Shown here piece after piece: positions 47,316 to 60,893 of a stretch of 64,000 nt of DNA. The position numbers and the translations under genes are program-made. Below the pieces are notes generated by a model. It had not been told where the DNA came from. It ran no database searches and saw nothing but the letters and a program-made list of their open reading frames with translations. Source of the DNA: Scenedesmus sp. ARA3 (taxonomy: Eukaryota; Chlorophyta; Chlorophyceae; Sphaeropleales; Scenedesmaceae); assembly GCA_004335835.1 (NCBI GenBank), contig RWJK01000504.1:362-64361 (forward strand), read 5' to 3'. Within the stretch, counting starts at the first letter, position 1; each line of letters begins with the position of its first letter.

Positions 47316-50300
47316 ATGGCGGCCCCTCTTCAGGTGGGTGCTGCTGGCCGGCTTTAGAGAAGCTTTGCGCGATATTCGGTGCTAACTCTGCCTGCTCTTT
47401 CCCTTTCGTGCCTACAGTCAGTGCAGACCTTTGGTCGCAAGGTGAGAAAACATATTGTAGCGCTGCCGGGCTCATGCAGCAGTGTGTTCTGACTAGTGCT
47501 CGGCCCACCATCGAGCCACTGCTCACAGCGCGTGTTTGGTGCTGCAGAAGACAGCAGTGGCTGTGGCCTACGCCAAGCCTGGCAAGGGTCTTGTGAAGCT
47601 CAATGGTGAGCAGCCGATCGGGTAGTACAGTGGGGTGGTCAACAGCAGCAAGCAGCAGCCAGCCACTCTCAGCAGTGGTTGCACACGGCAGGGCCGGCCA
47701 GACGACGCGCACAACACAGATTATTCGCAGACGGATCAGGGTCCGCAAGCAGGCGGGCAAGCAGCAGCAGGAGGCAGGCACAGCAGGGAAGGCAGCACCA
47801 GCAGCAGCAGTGCTGTGTGAAAGCAGGCTGCTGCAAAACACGCTACAGATGCAGACGCTGGAGGCTGGGTAGCGTACAAAGCAGCTGTGCGGGCAAAGCG
47901 GCTGCGCTGGCCTGTGCTTCTGGAGCACGGCAGTAGCCCAGTCAGCTTTGACGCGCAACTTGTCAGAGCTGCAACATCTGCAGCAGCAGCAGTAGCAACT
48001 GCGCTTGCTGCAACAGACATCAAGCACTAGCCTGTATATGCAAAGTGCATAACAGCAGCACCAGCAGCAGCATGGACAGCTGCAGCCGCGGAAAGGTTGA
48101 CAGCAGCAACCGTCGCAAGTTGGAGCAGCTGCCTGGGGGGACCCAGCTCCAGCAATCAGGCAACTCCCACAGACAGCCTGCTACAGCCTACATGGCGGTC
48201 GCTGTGTGCACACCTGCAGCTACCTGATAGCCCTTTGTAGCTGCCGCATCAGCAGCGTCAAGTTTGACAGCAGGATGGCGTGCCCCTGCAGCAGCAGCAG
48301 CAGCAGCAGCAGCATCAACATGCTGCGTTTTGCACAGCTGCAATTCTGCACACGTCCAAATCCTACTCAATCTATTTTACACTCTGCCTGAAGCATGCTT
48401 GTCATTTGCACGTCACTAACAGGTATCCCCCTTGAGCTGATCAAGCCCGAGGCCCTGGGCCACAAGGTGTTCGAGCCCCTGCTGCTGCTGGGCAAGCAGC
48501 GCTGGGGTTTCCTGGACATCAGGCTGCGCGTGAAGGGTGGCGGTCACGTCAGCCAGATCTACGGTGAGGCTCTTTTGATGCTTGTTTTCAGTTGCTTGAA
48601 AGTCAAACACTGGTAGCAAAGGTTGCTGTATGGTGCGGGCTGCTGCTGCAGTTTGCTCATGTTGATGCCAGTTGTGTGTTGTCGTGTACGGGGGTGTTTG
48701 GAAGTGGCTCTGCCAGTGTCGAGAGGGTTTGTCAGCAACAAGTCAGGGTTTCGCGCGCTCGCGGGAGGGGAGGGAGATCAGGCCAATAGCTGTGCAGCAG
48801 CAGCAGCAGCGGCGGCGGCAGTGCCAACAGAAGCCATGTGCCGGGTTGCCCGGTGTCAAGCGCTGGTTCCCGGTGCTGGCGTGACACAGCTGTACCACCG
48901 TTGCGAACAGCAGCAGCAGCAGCAGCATCAGCATCAAGTGCCGGTGGCGCGCTGGCTGCCGGCTGCATGGGCGCTCTGGCACGGTTGCTGGCCTTGGCTG
49001 TGCAACTCACAGCAGCAGCAACAGCAGCAGTGATGACAGTTGCAGCTGCAGATGCTGCCCACATACCACTGCTGGAAGCGCGGCACGCTGGGATTGTCTC
49101 TGCGCCGGCCACAGCACAGCAGGAAAGCAGGCAGGACACCAGTGGCGGCCAGTGTTAGCAGCAGCTGGCAGCAGACGCGCTGCAGTGCGCACACATGGCG
49201 GAAACCATGGTGATCGACTTGCACAAGAAGCAGCGCCTGACAGCCAGCCAGTATCAGTACTGCAGTTGGGGGGTGGGGTTTGCTGAGTGCAGGCGCATGC
49301 GCAGCAGCAGGAGCGGCAGGGCACCAGCACCTGCTGTTGGCAGCGGTGGGGACAGCAGTAGCAGGCAATCGACAGCTCATCAGCAGCTGCTCATGGCAGG
49401 GAAAGGGGTTGCTGCATGGTGATGTGTATGGTGGTGGTTAGGTGCAGGGGCTTGGTGTGGCGCTGTGTGTGTTGCGTGGCACGTGGAAGTTGGCTGCTCG
49501 CTGGAGGCGCTTGTCAGCTTGCAGAGCAGTCGTGGGGCCGTATTCTTGCTGAGGCTGATCCTCTGTTGTCTTGATGGCTTATGCTTCACCCTGCGACTCT
49601 TTCTGGCTTTCTATTGTGTGGTACGCCATCAGCAAGGTCAAGTTGGATCCGGTGCTGCTCAACAGAGCGACGCAACCTCATAGTTACCTCTGTTCCCGAC
49701 CCTCTTGTTCTGCTGCCACTGTATATATCTGCTGCAAACTGTTTATCATTCATGCTGCAGCGCTGCGCCAGGCCAGCAGCAGGCCATCGGCAGCATACTT
49801 TCCTGCACCACAGCATTACATAATAACACATCTTCCCAAATTTCAGTGGAAGAATGGTCCTTGACTTGGTTATGTTGCCGCTGCGCTTTCTCCGCTGCAG
49901 CGCTGCGCCAGGCCATCAGCAAGGCCATCATCGCGTACTACCAGAAGTACGTGGACGAGCAGAGCAAGGTGCAGATCAAGGAGACGCTGCTGCAGTACGA
50001 CCGCACACTGCTGGTGGCAGACCCCCGCCGCTGCGAGCCCAAGAAGTGAGTCACCGCTGCTTTTGCACCTTTTTGTTTTTATGGCTTGTTGGTTGATTGT
50101 GGCATGCTGTATCAGTGCGAACGCACACTGCTGGTGGCCGTGGCAGACCCCCGCCGCTGGGAGCATAAGAAGTTAGTCGCTGCTTGATGCTCGTCGGTTG
50201 GGTCTGGGTTGGGTGTGGTGTGTTGCTGTAGTGCCGTGCACATGCAGCACTGGTTTTGGGCCATTACGCTGCCTGATGCTAGGCCAGTTCCTGCAGGGTG

Positions 50301-50435
50301 GGTCGTGTTGACCTCATGCTTGTCATTGCTTGCACTGACACTGCGGTCTTGGCTGCTGCCGCTGCTGCCTCCCTTGCTGCTTGCAGGTTCGGTGGTCGTG
50401 GTGCCCGCGCAAGGTTCCAGAAGTCTTACCGTTAA
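47316..50435 (+). CDS. RPS16: 40S ribosomal protein S16 (uS9)
   Basis: Six exons close in phase: 47316-47333, 47418-47441, 47548-47605, 48423-48563, 49901-50045 and 50387-50435, giving 144 residues, the normal size. The start sits in a strong context (GCCACCATGG). Family motifs are [64 protein letters not shown] and the basic C-terminus RARFQKSYR, which in uS9 reaches into the ribosomal P site. The first two exons are only 18 and 24 nt. Introns 3 (817 nt) and 4 (1337 nt) are long and CAG-rich. Both edges of exon 5 have degenerate copies in the flanking introns. Confidence 0.97.
49755..49795 (+). repeat. Copy of RPS16 exon 5 start with acceptor
   Basis: CTGCAGCGCTGCGCCAGGCC at 49755 repeats 49895 (offset 140 bp), including the AG acceptor. 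Confidence 0.9.
50103..50175 (+). repeat. Copy of RPS16 exon 5 3' end, donor lost
   Basis: It matches 49985-50050 (CGCACACTGCTGGTGG, then GCAGACCCCCGCCGCTG) at about a 120-bp offset. The donor GTGAGT has become TTAGTC, so this copy cannot splice like the real exon. Confidence 0.9.
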
Positions 50436-50656
50436 GCTGTGCAGCTTTTCAGCTGGATTGGCGCATGCTGCTGCTGCTTCTGCAAGGCAGCCAGCAGTCG
50501 GTGACAGGTTAACGCTGCTGCTGCTGCAGCTGCTGATCTTGCCACTGCAGTCCGTCAGTGCTCAGCCACCCACCATGTTTGTTAGACAAGTACAAGGGCG
50601 CAGCAGCAGCTGCGCAATGGGTGCTGGCGTTGCACTGGGCTGTTGCTGCTGATTCA

Positions 50657-50661
50657 TGTAA
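50657..50661 (+). terminator. Candidate polyadenylation signal TGTAA of RPS16
   Basis: TGTAA lies 222 bases after the stop; a second copy is at 50745-50749. TGTAA is the usual chlorophyte signal. Confidence 0.45.
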
Positions 50662-51322
50662 CTCGACCTGAGATGTGGACAGGCGTTCTTCTGTGCGACG
50701 TGGTGCTCGCATTTGCCGGCCTGACAGCAGCAGCCAGCTGTAGTTGTAAAGATGGACAGTCTAGCATGAAAATAGAAAAGTTGTCTTGCAGTGTGCAAAA
50801 CGGACGGAGCACATCACAGATTTGTGTGTGTCAATGTGTCTGCTAGCCTCTACCAACTCGTTCACGCTGGCAGCGCTGGTGAACCTGCACTATCAAACCA
50901 AGGTGCTGACCCCTGTTGAGTCAGACCTGACCTGCAAAGCTTGTAGTATCTCTGTGTTGTTACTTTGAAGCAGTCTCAGTGCGGCACATGGCGCGCAGCC
51001 ACTCTCTGCTGCATTGGCCACTGTAGCTCGCCTCATTGAACCTGTGCTGATGGTAGCGCGATGGCATGTGCCTGCCATTGCGAATTCGACCTTGATACTA
51101 ACTCCACTCGGTCAAACTGACAGTAATAACATGTCATGTGTCACATGACACACTTTCGATTTAAAGGGGTTGATTGAGCTCAAGCACGGCACTTCTTGCT
51201 CATGGTGGTCCGCCACAGGCGGCCTACATTAAAAGTACTCTACCACGTTGCCGCCCCCACGCTGACCTGCTGCGCCCTCGGGTACTGTACTCGTCGCGAT
51301 AGTACCACCACCGCAGCACAGG

Positions 51323-54214
51323 ATGACACGCCACATCGTTATTGCAGCTTTGTTATCGTTATTTTCAGCTCTTCTACTCAGTCTTTGTAGCTGCGGCAGG
51401 CCCATGTTGCCCGAAGCGGGCAGCCCTGGCAACAATTCTCGGAGTCCAGCCCTGCTGCAGACCAGCCCACTGATGCCCATCTTTGGGTGAGCACTATGTG
51501 TGCAGATTGATGCTCAATCCTTTCTTGAGAGTGTTGGCCGTCGGGCATCTTACCCAAGCCATTGCTCCTTGCAGGAACACTTCCAGGTCTGATACTGCGG
51601 CAACATGCTCGTGCCCTGGCTGCGCAAGCGTAACAAAAAGGGGGTATGACCAGATTATATATGTGGACTGGAGAGCTGCTGCACCCGCTACCATCACGTT
51701 GATGACGATGGTGAGATTTTACACCAGAAGCAGTGCTACACTGTGTGGTAGTACCACCATGAGCAGAGCTTCACTACCTACGCGGTACGCCTCCTCCCCC
51801 TGCACATGTGTGATACCTCTGTTTCTTGATCTGCCAGCTGTACAGCAATTGAATGCATTTATGGGCCTGCAAATGCTTTGCCGTGCAAGTCGTGCCGCAC
51901 AGCACTGCTATAGGGCACGGTTCGCCCTGTGGTGCTGCTTGCATATGTTTTAGAGGGATTGAAGTGTTTACCCTGCGCATCCTTGAGTATCCTCAATGTG
52001 CAGTCTATAAACTGTGCATGGAGTGCTGCAACACAGCATTGTATGAAGCGCCTGATTAGTGTCCTGCTTCATCTGGATCTGTTAAACTGCCATCATGTTG
52101 GTCGTGTGTTGCTGGCTGGTAATCTGTACTGCATACTTCTGCCGCAGGACGAATTTGGGTCATGTGACCCCTACGCAATCTTTGCAAGCTTGTACATTAG
52201 CACGAGTGCTGGTTACGAACAGCTGGTCTTCCATCAGCAGTCCTATGAGGGCTGTATCAACGTCACTGTGGACTGGCCACACCACGCAGCAGCGGCCGAC
52301 TTCAGCCTTGGCCAGTGCAACTCTATCTATTTCAGAGTTGGATGTTACAGAATGGACACAGATTGCCACTGGGGCATCAAGGTAGAGCCCGAGATGCCGC
52401 CATGTACTTACTCAGGGTCGGGAATTATGGTCGTGTCCGACCCTGACCAGTCAGGCAGCCCGGCCATACCACCCCTCGACAACAGCTCATCCTCATCTGA
52501 CAGCACCAGCCCCACCACCACCTCCGACAACAGCGGCAGCAGCAGCACCCCCAGTGATGCCACGTCCTCCGCTGATGCCAACCCTGCAGGCTCCAGTGCA
52601 TCATCGGCACCCAGTGACTCAGCCAACCCCAGCAGCAGTAACAACAGTGGCCTAAGCTTAATTCCTGAACCCGCCAGCACCGCCAATGATACAGACACTG
52701 CTGCCTGCCCTGGTTGCACCAGCGCCGTCGCACCTGGCAGGTGGTCCGGCAGCAATTATGAGGTTGCTTTGGCGCACACGACACACGTCAAGTATACGGT
52801 GTTATTCAACCACTCGGTACGTGCCGCTGTCAGAGTGGCAGAGGTCGCTCAAGCACACCACCTCTCAGTAGCAAAAAATGAAACTTGCTTACTTCAGCAG
52901 CCATTGCGTGTGCAGTGCTGAACGTTTCAGATTGCTCCCTACACCCGTGCACCCTGATGTTAGCCTAGTGTTTCGCACAGCATCATTCATGTGGATTGCA
53001 TGAGCAAAACAGGCCAATCACTGATTCAGTGTGCTGTTGCTCTATGCTGTTGTTGCAGGCCCATCCAAACCACGCCAAGCTCAACATCATCGTCATGGTT
53101 GGCGGAAGTATGGTACAGTATTTGGGTGATAACCATGATCAAGACCTCACAGTCAGCGAACTGGACTGGCACAACACGGCAACTGAGCTTCAAGGTGCTA
53201 ATCATGGTCTATGCCCAAACGCCACCCTGGCATTCATGTGTATCAATGACGTTGGCGATTGTACTGTACAGTACAAGGTGGAGATTCTGGACGAGTGCAC
53301 CGACAACTCCACTGGTGGCGCTTCAACTGAACCCCCTGCTTCTGCTCAGCTAGGCCAGGCAGAGAGAGACATTCCACCGTCCTCCATTGAACTGGACAAC
53401 CTTGATGCCCATCTGGCCTATTACTTTGCCAGCATCGGCCAAACTGGCAACTTCAACATCACCAAGCAGCAGTGCCTGGCGCAGCCGTTCATATCTGGCA
53501 ACCTCACACTGGCCAGCACCCTGCCTGCAGCATGTCAAAACTTGCAGGAATGCCTGAACAGCTACAGGGTGTGGCTGTACCGTGGCAGCGCATGCAATGT
53601 GGCGCTGCTGTACACAGCTGGAGGCAGTGGCTGCACTGGCGGTGTGGGTACAGTCACCTGGGGATCTGATGGTGAGTGATGGAGGATGAAACGCCATGTC
53701 ACAGCATGCTTTTTGAGGTGATGGAATGCAGCGCCCTGCGGTGGTGCAAGGGGGCTGCTGACAGCATGACCATCCCACATCAAGAATATCCTGCAGGCAG
53801 CGCCACTGCAACAGCATGGACGGCTGGCAGTGCAAGACAGCGGGCCGCCCCTCATGCCGCAGCGCTGAGCGCAGCAGTCCCTTGCCAGCTCCTGCAACGC
53901 TGAAGTCTCGGTTGATGTTGGTCATCATTGCAACTAGCTGCCTGCTGTTCTTGCTCTTCTGCTAGTTGCTAGGCACCTGGGACACAATCGGTGTCTTCCC
54001 CAACACAACAACTGGTGTGGCTAGCTTCTACGCGGCTCGCAAGACGAAAAACACAAACCCAACAGATGTGGCAGTAGAAATCAATGGCGGCTGTCTTGCC
54101 AAGTACACAGCATCAACTGCGCTCACGCGCAACAACAATGCTGCATCTGGCCTGTCATGTGGCTTGCTGAGGCTGACTACACTGGTAGCACTTGCCATGG
54201 CTCTGATGTTCTGA
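51323..54214 (+). CDS. Secreted, possibly GPI-anchored hypothetical protein
   Basis: Five exons close in phase: 51323-51486, 51575-51710, 52148-52816, 53059-53671 and 53973-54214 (607 residues). The N-terminus is a signal peptide (MTRHIVIAALLSLFSALLLS, then Cys). The C-terminus is a hydrophobic tail (RLTTLVALAMALMF) after a small-residue stretch, the layout of a GPI-anchor signal. Between these are cysteine-containing beta-rich-looking segments (for example FGSCDPYAIFASLYIS and HAKLNIIVMVGGSMVQYLG), separated by a Ser/Pro/Asn-rich linker, with many Asn-X-Ser/Thr sites (NHS, NAT, NST, NIT, NLT). I recognise no named domain. An extracellular or cell-surface role is inferred. Exon 1 is short and easily missed. 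Confidence 0.7.
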
Positions 54215-55443
54215 TGCGCATGTGCGCTGTGGCTGTTTCCATCGCCAAAAAGTTGTTCAAAGCGGTTTGTGATTGATCTCAACGCACGTGTCTGTAGATT
54301 GACGGCAGCTGCAATCAGCCTGCCTGCCCTGCGTGCAGCTGCTCAATCTGTTGATGAAGGACCCCCTCTCTCAGTACTCTGCTCAGGGTGAACAGTTTGA
54401 TGAGCAAAACCAATGTGAGTCATTTCTAGAATCGTAAGGTCCACACCAGCACTCAGTAGCTAGCGTGTTGCTTGTGTGCAGGAATCATTTGATGCCTGTG
54501 ATTGCCAATGAACTTGATACTGCACTGCCCTGGCCTTGCCGTTATGTTGTACTGGAACTGGGTGTGTGCGTATGAACCATTTTGTGGGCTGCACATCAGC
54601 TCCAAGGGTTGGGCAAGACAAAGCTGTTTTCTCAGTCACACCTCACGCACTCAGCATCACACACCTGTGCAGGAGATCATAGCATTGAACGTCTGTGCTT
54701 GCTGGTATATGTGATCCTCCTGGGTTCAGCATTTCAAACGGACACACTGTGTAGCCAGTTAATCCCAAGTTTGGTATTGCAATGTCGCATGCATCACAGC
54801 TGCCTGGGCTACATTGGCCATTATTGTGCTGCGCTATCATCCTGGATCTTGTTTGGCCTGCAGCTGATACTGGAGGCTATTGCAACCATGATCCTTATAT
54901 CTTCTGCCGTTCTCTGTCATTTGCATCCAGCATGTCCTAGGTCTGGGGTTTCGCGCGTCCCCTGTGGTACACACACTCATTCCTCCTACAGCTGTGGCGG
55001 CTGCAGAATTGTATGTTTTTTTAGTGCCAGGTAGATGGTTTGCTTTTGGAGGCTGCTTGCTTGTGGGAACATGCGTGGGGTCGCCCTGCTGGCAGAGTGA
55101 ACACAGCTGGGGGGCAGAAGGAAGGCTGGTGTCTGTTTCTGTGGAGTGCTGCTGCTTGCGACTGTCTCGCACAAGCGTCTGGGAGCTGGTATTTGACGGG
55201 GTACTACCGTTGTAGTGATATGCTGTTTGTAGAAGGACTTAGTGGGCTTGATGTGGCTATGGATGCCATGCAGCGGCTGAGCAGAGGTGGACTTTTGTAT
55301 GTGTAGTTAGGGATTTGAGGAGCTTGCGGCAATGCGACTTGCGCTGGACTCACCGGCAAATGCCTGCTGGCGGTTGTTGGACTTTGTGGTTGCCCGGAAG
55401 CTGTCATCAGCGCAGCAGCGGCTGATGTCTTTGCCAGCTTAAC
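54215..55443 (+). other. Possible unresolved plus-strand gene
   Basis: Several splice-bounded stretches read like protein. LLNLLMKDPLSQYSAQGEQF lies between a TGCAG near 54338 and GTGAGT near 54415. AAAELYVFLVP lies after CTACAG near 54991 and before GTAGAT. GLSGLDVAMDAMQRLSRG ends before GTGGAC near 55285. FEELAAMRLALDSPANACWR follows GTTAG near 55308 and stays open to a stop at about 55443. I could not close the phases between all of them, so I do not give a gene model. The product is unrecognised. Confidence 0.3.
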
Positions 55444-56524
55444 ATAGCACATTGATTGTTACAAGGTGTAACGATCACCGGCTGGTCAGGTGGCCCCGAT
55501 CCGACTGTGCAAGTAGTCCAGATACAGAACCCTGGCCGAAGCTGTATGTTCATGTGACGGCCTACTGCACTGCACACCGCATAACAGATATGAAAACACC
55601 AGAAGGACGTCCTTCAGGTCTACCTGGTGCACCACGTGGCAGCAAAAGCAGGTGCAACATGCTCCGCCAGCGCAAACACCTATCAGCATAGTATATGCTG
55701 TAACGAAGGTGCAACGAGAAAGATGCAGCCACAGGACATCAGGCTGGCCAGGCGTCGCCCCTGCCACACCTGCTGCATCTAGTGCAGATGCTATGCTCGT
55801 GCCGAAGTTTTGCATGCAGATCTGCCTGGTCTATTCTTGTGCAGCTGCTGTGGCTCTTGCTCAGCAGGTATGCTGTACATCTGCACAGGTCATCAGCATA
55901 CCCCACACCCCATTGAAGTGTCAGTAAAGGCAACTGCAGCCTGACAACAGATGGTTGCAAAGCCATATGGGACACACTGATCACGTGGCCTGCCAGTTGA
56001 AACAGCTGCATCACCGTTCTCATTATGATTCGAACAGCATGCCTGGCGCTTCTGTAAACCAGTAACATGAGCACGGACATCCCACGCAAATATGCCTTGC
56101 TGCCCACAAGGTGCACATCATATTCTGCATTGTAACAGAGCAGCAGCGTGCTGAGCTGAGCTGGCATCAAATGCACACAATGTGTTCAGAGCGACACAAA
56201 GTGTTCATGGGCACCACACAGAAATTCCCACAACAGCGGCGCGTGATACCTGTTGCAACTGCAGTACGATTGCAAGCCTTGGCACCATCCCAATAGTGTA
56301 TTGCAGCCCTTTGCAATCAATATAGGGATGTATGCCTTGCAGCAGAGCCAACAGGCAGCTGCGCTGCACCAGCACTGCTGAAATGGCAGCAGCCACCCAT
56401 GCTGAACATAACAGGATGTATGACAAGTTCCTGGCAGCCTCAAGGCATTGCTTCACAGCACTTCAGCAAAACCTAGCGTCATGGCAAGCTGTGCCTTTCG
56501 CGCTATGTACATAGTATGCTACCC
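55444..56524. other. Intergenic, nothing supported
   Basis: No exon with coherent splice sites or family similarity. It separates the possible plus-strand gene from the 3' end of the GT4 gene. Confidence 0.4.
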
Positions 56525-56529
56525 TTACA
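56525..56529 (-). terminator. Candidate polyadenylation signal TGTAA of the GT4 gene
   Basis: TTACA on the plus strand is TGTAA on the minus strand. It lies 48 bases beyond the stop codon at 56577. Confidence 0.4.
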
Positions 56530-56576
56530 TACCCATGCATGCACACAGAATGCGCAGCACCAGAACGGAACTAATC

Positions 56577-59500
56577 CTATGCCAGCCCCAGACCTTGACC
56601 TAACCCCCCTTGACCTAAACCCCCTTGATCTGATCGCTGTTGCTGCTGCTGCTGCTGCCCTGCGTGCTGCTGCACCACCCCAAGCTTGCCAAAAACACCT
56701 CGCTTTGTAGCCACCCCCTGCATCCTCTTAAGGCCCAGCAGGCTTCCAATGCCACTGCCGCTGCGCCGCTGCTGCTGCTGCTGCCGCTGCCGTGCTACGC
56801 CTTGTAGCCGCTGCACCTCAGCAGCAATGATGTGTGCGAGCACGCGTGGCGTGTAGTGCCGCTGGATGTGGCGCCGCGCTGCTGCGCCCTTAGCTGCTGC
56901 CTGATCCGGGTTCCTGCAAGCGAAGAAGACGTAAAATAATCCAAAAGTAAGTGCACATTAAATGCCTGTTAAATGTCTTTGTAACAGGCAAGATGCAGCA
57001 GCTGTCAGCGTCAGCAGCCGTACTGAAGGTTGCCAACACTGCTGCCTGACATACCCCCCGCAGAAATTTCATCGCCCTGCCACCTGCGAACATGATACTG
57101 CAAGCAGGCAGTGCTCGGCAGTGCATGCGCCAAGAATGCGCACGCCGCATACACGTGCAGCAGCATCAACTGCATCAAGTGCTTCAGCCGTGCCAGCACC
57201 TTTTTTGGACAGGAACTCATCAACTTGCCAGCAAAAGAAGTCACAACCTCACAAAGCAATAGTCAACAGCGCACGCACCAGGAATTAGTGCAGCACGCTC
57301 ACCTGTACACGTGCAGCAGCAGCTGCGTGAGGTGCTTCACCGAGGGCTGCGCCCAGCGCTGCCCAATAAAGGCCTGGAAGAAATTTGGGTCCCCATCGCT
57401 GCGCACTTCGCTCAGGCCATCTATGGCCAGCGGGTATGCGATGCGCTCGTTCATGAAGGCAGTGGGACCAGACCTGCGGCAGCAGTAGCAGCAGGGCGTA
57501 GGGCATGCCTAGTCAGCAGTAAGAAAGGAAAAACAGCAGTTTCTTGTCGCTGCACGGCAGTTGGTGGATCGAGGGACGGCAGCCCATGGCAGTCACATCA
57601 CACACAGAGCACACAGCCACACCATGCATAGGACATGCGCACACAGAGAGTTGAAAACACTGGCTCACCAGTTGGTGGTGATCACGGGAAGGCCCATAGC
57701 CATCGCCTCCAGCTGCCGCCACGGGCAGTGATCACGGGCATATAGCACAAACCCACAGTCACAGCTGTCTTAAATGCACCCTTGAAGCTCCAAGCACCGC
57801 CTCACCAGTTGGTGGTGATCACGGGAAGGCCCATAGCCATAGCCTCCAGCTGTGGCCTTCCCCAGCCCTCGCCATGCGTGGGAATGACCAGCACATCAGC
57901 TGCCTTATAAACGCGCACAAAATCTTCCTCGGACAGGTGCCGTGCCGAGGTGTAGATGCGCGGCAGGCGCGAGGAGACCTGCGCTTCACTGAGGTTGTGA
58001 AGGGAGGCTGCAAAGCGGCGCACTTTCTGGTCAAAGTCCTGCAAGAAGAAGAAGAAGCAGAAGGCACAGGCAGCAGCAGCAGCAGCAGCACACAGTGCGG
58101 TTTTAGTGCGATAGCGGGTGCGCTCACTGCGTCAACTGATAAACAAAACAAATGAGGCACAGCACCAATCAGGCTCTTAAGACAGTTGCAGAACACTATG
58201 AAGGCTGGCAACCTCCTCTGCTGTGTTGGGCATCCGTTTGAGGCTTGCTAGCCTCGTCTGCTGCAGGAGGCTCCTGGCGGGAGTGCCCACAACTCTTTGG
58301 TACCTGGATATGCCACAAAATGTATTGACTGTCAAACAATACACATGCTACTTGCTGTAACAGCAGCAGTGCCGCACCGTGCCTGACTCCATGAAGGGTC
58401 GCGCCAGGATCCACAGCACAGCGTTGTCTGAGGGCTTGAAGGCAGCGGTGAATCCTTGGATGAGGTCCTTCCAGCCCTTACGCGCCTCCCACTTGAACAC
58501 AGCAAGAAACACTGCAGCAGGCATACAGCAGCAGCAGCAGCAGCATGAGCAACTGTGGCGCACAAGAGGTCAGGCCAGCATAGCGTGCTGGCAGCTTTTG
58601 CGCGCCTCCCACTTGAACACCGCCAGGAACATTGCGAAACCGGTGGGTAGATGCAGCAGCGGAAGCAGCAGCAGCAGCATCAATGGGAAGAGAAGGAGCA
58701 GAAATCTCTGCCGGTGGCTAACTCCCGCCTAGCCACCCATGGCCGACGCCAACAGAAACTAGCAGTGCATGCAACAGCCCTTTCCAACCAGGCGCACTTC
58801 TACCAGCCAACACTGAGCAACAACTCGTCATGCATTACCCACAATGCTTTACAGCTGGCGCCACCGCCTCACCTTAAGGCTTCTGCTGCGCAGCAACCGG
58901 CAGCTTGCCCCACAGCATGGCCGCATCAGGCAGGCTGGCGTTAGGTCCCGCAGGCGGCCCCGTGGCTTGCACCAGGCCCAGCCGGGTCAGATATGCCACC
59001 AACACAAAACTAGCAGTGCATGCCGCACTCCACACACTCAAACAGCCAGTGCTGAATAAAACTCCGCATATGTTGACATTGCAAGTGTGTCTATGCATGT
59101 GCCACGCAGCGCGCCCTCACCGTAAGGCTTCTTCTTCCCGCTGGCCGGCAGCTTGCCGCGCAGCATGGCCGCATCAGGCAGGCTGGCATTGGGCCCCGCA
59201 GCCGGCCCTGTGGCTTGCACCAGGCCCAGCCGGGTGAGGTTGACGGGGCTGTAACGCTGAGGGTCCCACAGGTCAGTGTCAATGGCTTCCGGCACAACGC
59301 GGATCTTGGCTGGATCAACACCTGTCATGAGTAGCAGCAGCAGCACAAGCAGCACCAGCAGCAGCAGGAGCAGCAGCAATGCGCGGGTTGTGAGGAGTTC
59401 TGAGGGTCTGGGCAGCTGCAGGACCATACGGGTTTTGCCACAGTTGACGCCTGTAGTGCTTGTTTAGCATCACCCCATGCGTGCGCAGGACGTGACGCAG

Positions 59501-60862
59501 CAGCACAGCCGATGGCAGCAGGGACAGCTGTACGCGTGGCAGTGATGCGTTCACCAGGCACCAAGCGATCACATACAGTGAGCAGCTGAAAAGTACGCGT
59601 CACAGCGTATGTACTGCTCCGCCACTGCACGCACCTGCTTTTGTGAACGTCTCTTTGTTGAACAGCGTAGGCACCCACACCTGCAGGCAGACGCCATTTT
59701 GCGTAACGGCGGGCAGCAGGCACTTGTGACTCGCAATGACGAATGCACGGGCGGCGTGCATTGGCGCTACAACACAATTCACGTGCTGATGTGAGCATGC
59801 GCAGCACTATCACGCACAACACAACACATGAGTGGGCCAGCGGCGCACAAAGTGCTTCTACGTCGCAGTTTGCATGCAGCAGCAGGCCTGCCCAACATCA
59901 GCCCACATCCCATGTCCCATGTCCCAGGTCTGTCACAGGTCTGCAGTCATGTTCTGTAACAAGGTGTTACTGTTCAAACATGTCACCTCATCCATTGCCT
60001 TCACGTGATCAGCCAGGTGGGCTGGCAGGCCGGCTGTCTCAAACATGGTGCGAGCCACGGTGAAAGCAGTCTGCAGCAGGCAAGGGCCATGCCGAATTCG
60101 GGAGGCAACAGCACAGCACAGCACGGCAGGCACAGCACCAGCAGCACCACCAGCTACATGTTTGTGACGATGCATGGACAAAGACAATACCTACATACAA
60201 TACCTACTTACAATGCAGACATGCTGCTTCCATGCACCAAACCAATGAGCATCATGCTGCACGTATGACGCTGCAGCAGCCGGAAGCTCCATCAAGTTTA
60301 GTCAAACAACATGTCTGCCCGGCTGTATCGCTTAGGCAGCGCTAGTAGACATGCAGACTCTGCTCTTTATACTGGTGTTCAGCAGCAGCAGCAGCAGTGA
60401 GCTGCGCGGCCGCCCACCCTGTTGAGGCTGAGGGGGCAGGGGCAGCCAGGCATGTTGGAGGGCATCTCGCCTGCACGCCGCCAGCAGTCAAACCTGCAGC
60501 AGCAGCAGCAGCAGAGTGCTTCAGTACAACGCAGTAGCTTTAGATTATACAGGGACAGCACCACCATCCACCACTCGCTGTGCACCAGACGCAATACCGC
60601 AGACACCCTGCAACAAACAGGCAGCACAGTCCTGACTAGTGTTGAAGCAGCCTGTGTTTGCTGCTGCAGATGATTCTGCCAAAGCCACAGGTACTCCTGT
60701 GCAGCAGCAGCGGCTGCAGCACAGCATGGCAGCTTTTTCTCAACCCACCAGTTGTGGCAAACTGCGATTGCTTTGCGCGTGTCGTGCATGTCGGCCAGCC
60801 GCTGCAGCTGCGTCTCTTTCTGCGCAGGAAACAGCAGCTCCATCCACTCGTCAGCAACCTGT

Positions 60863-60893
<31 letters not shown>

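Noticed and set aside
47227..48027. 266-codon minus-strand frame
   Set aside because: It overlaps RPS16 exons and introns, is Cys/Ser/Leu-biased from repeats and has no recognisable motif.
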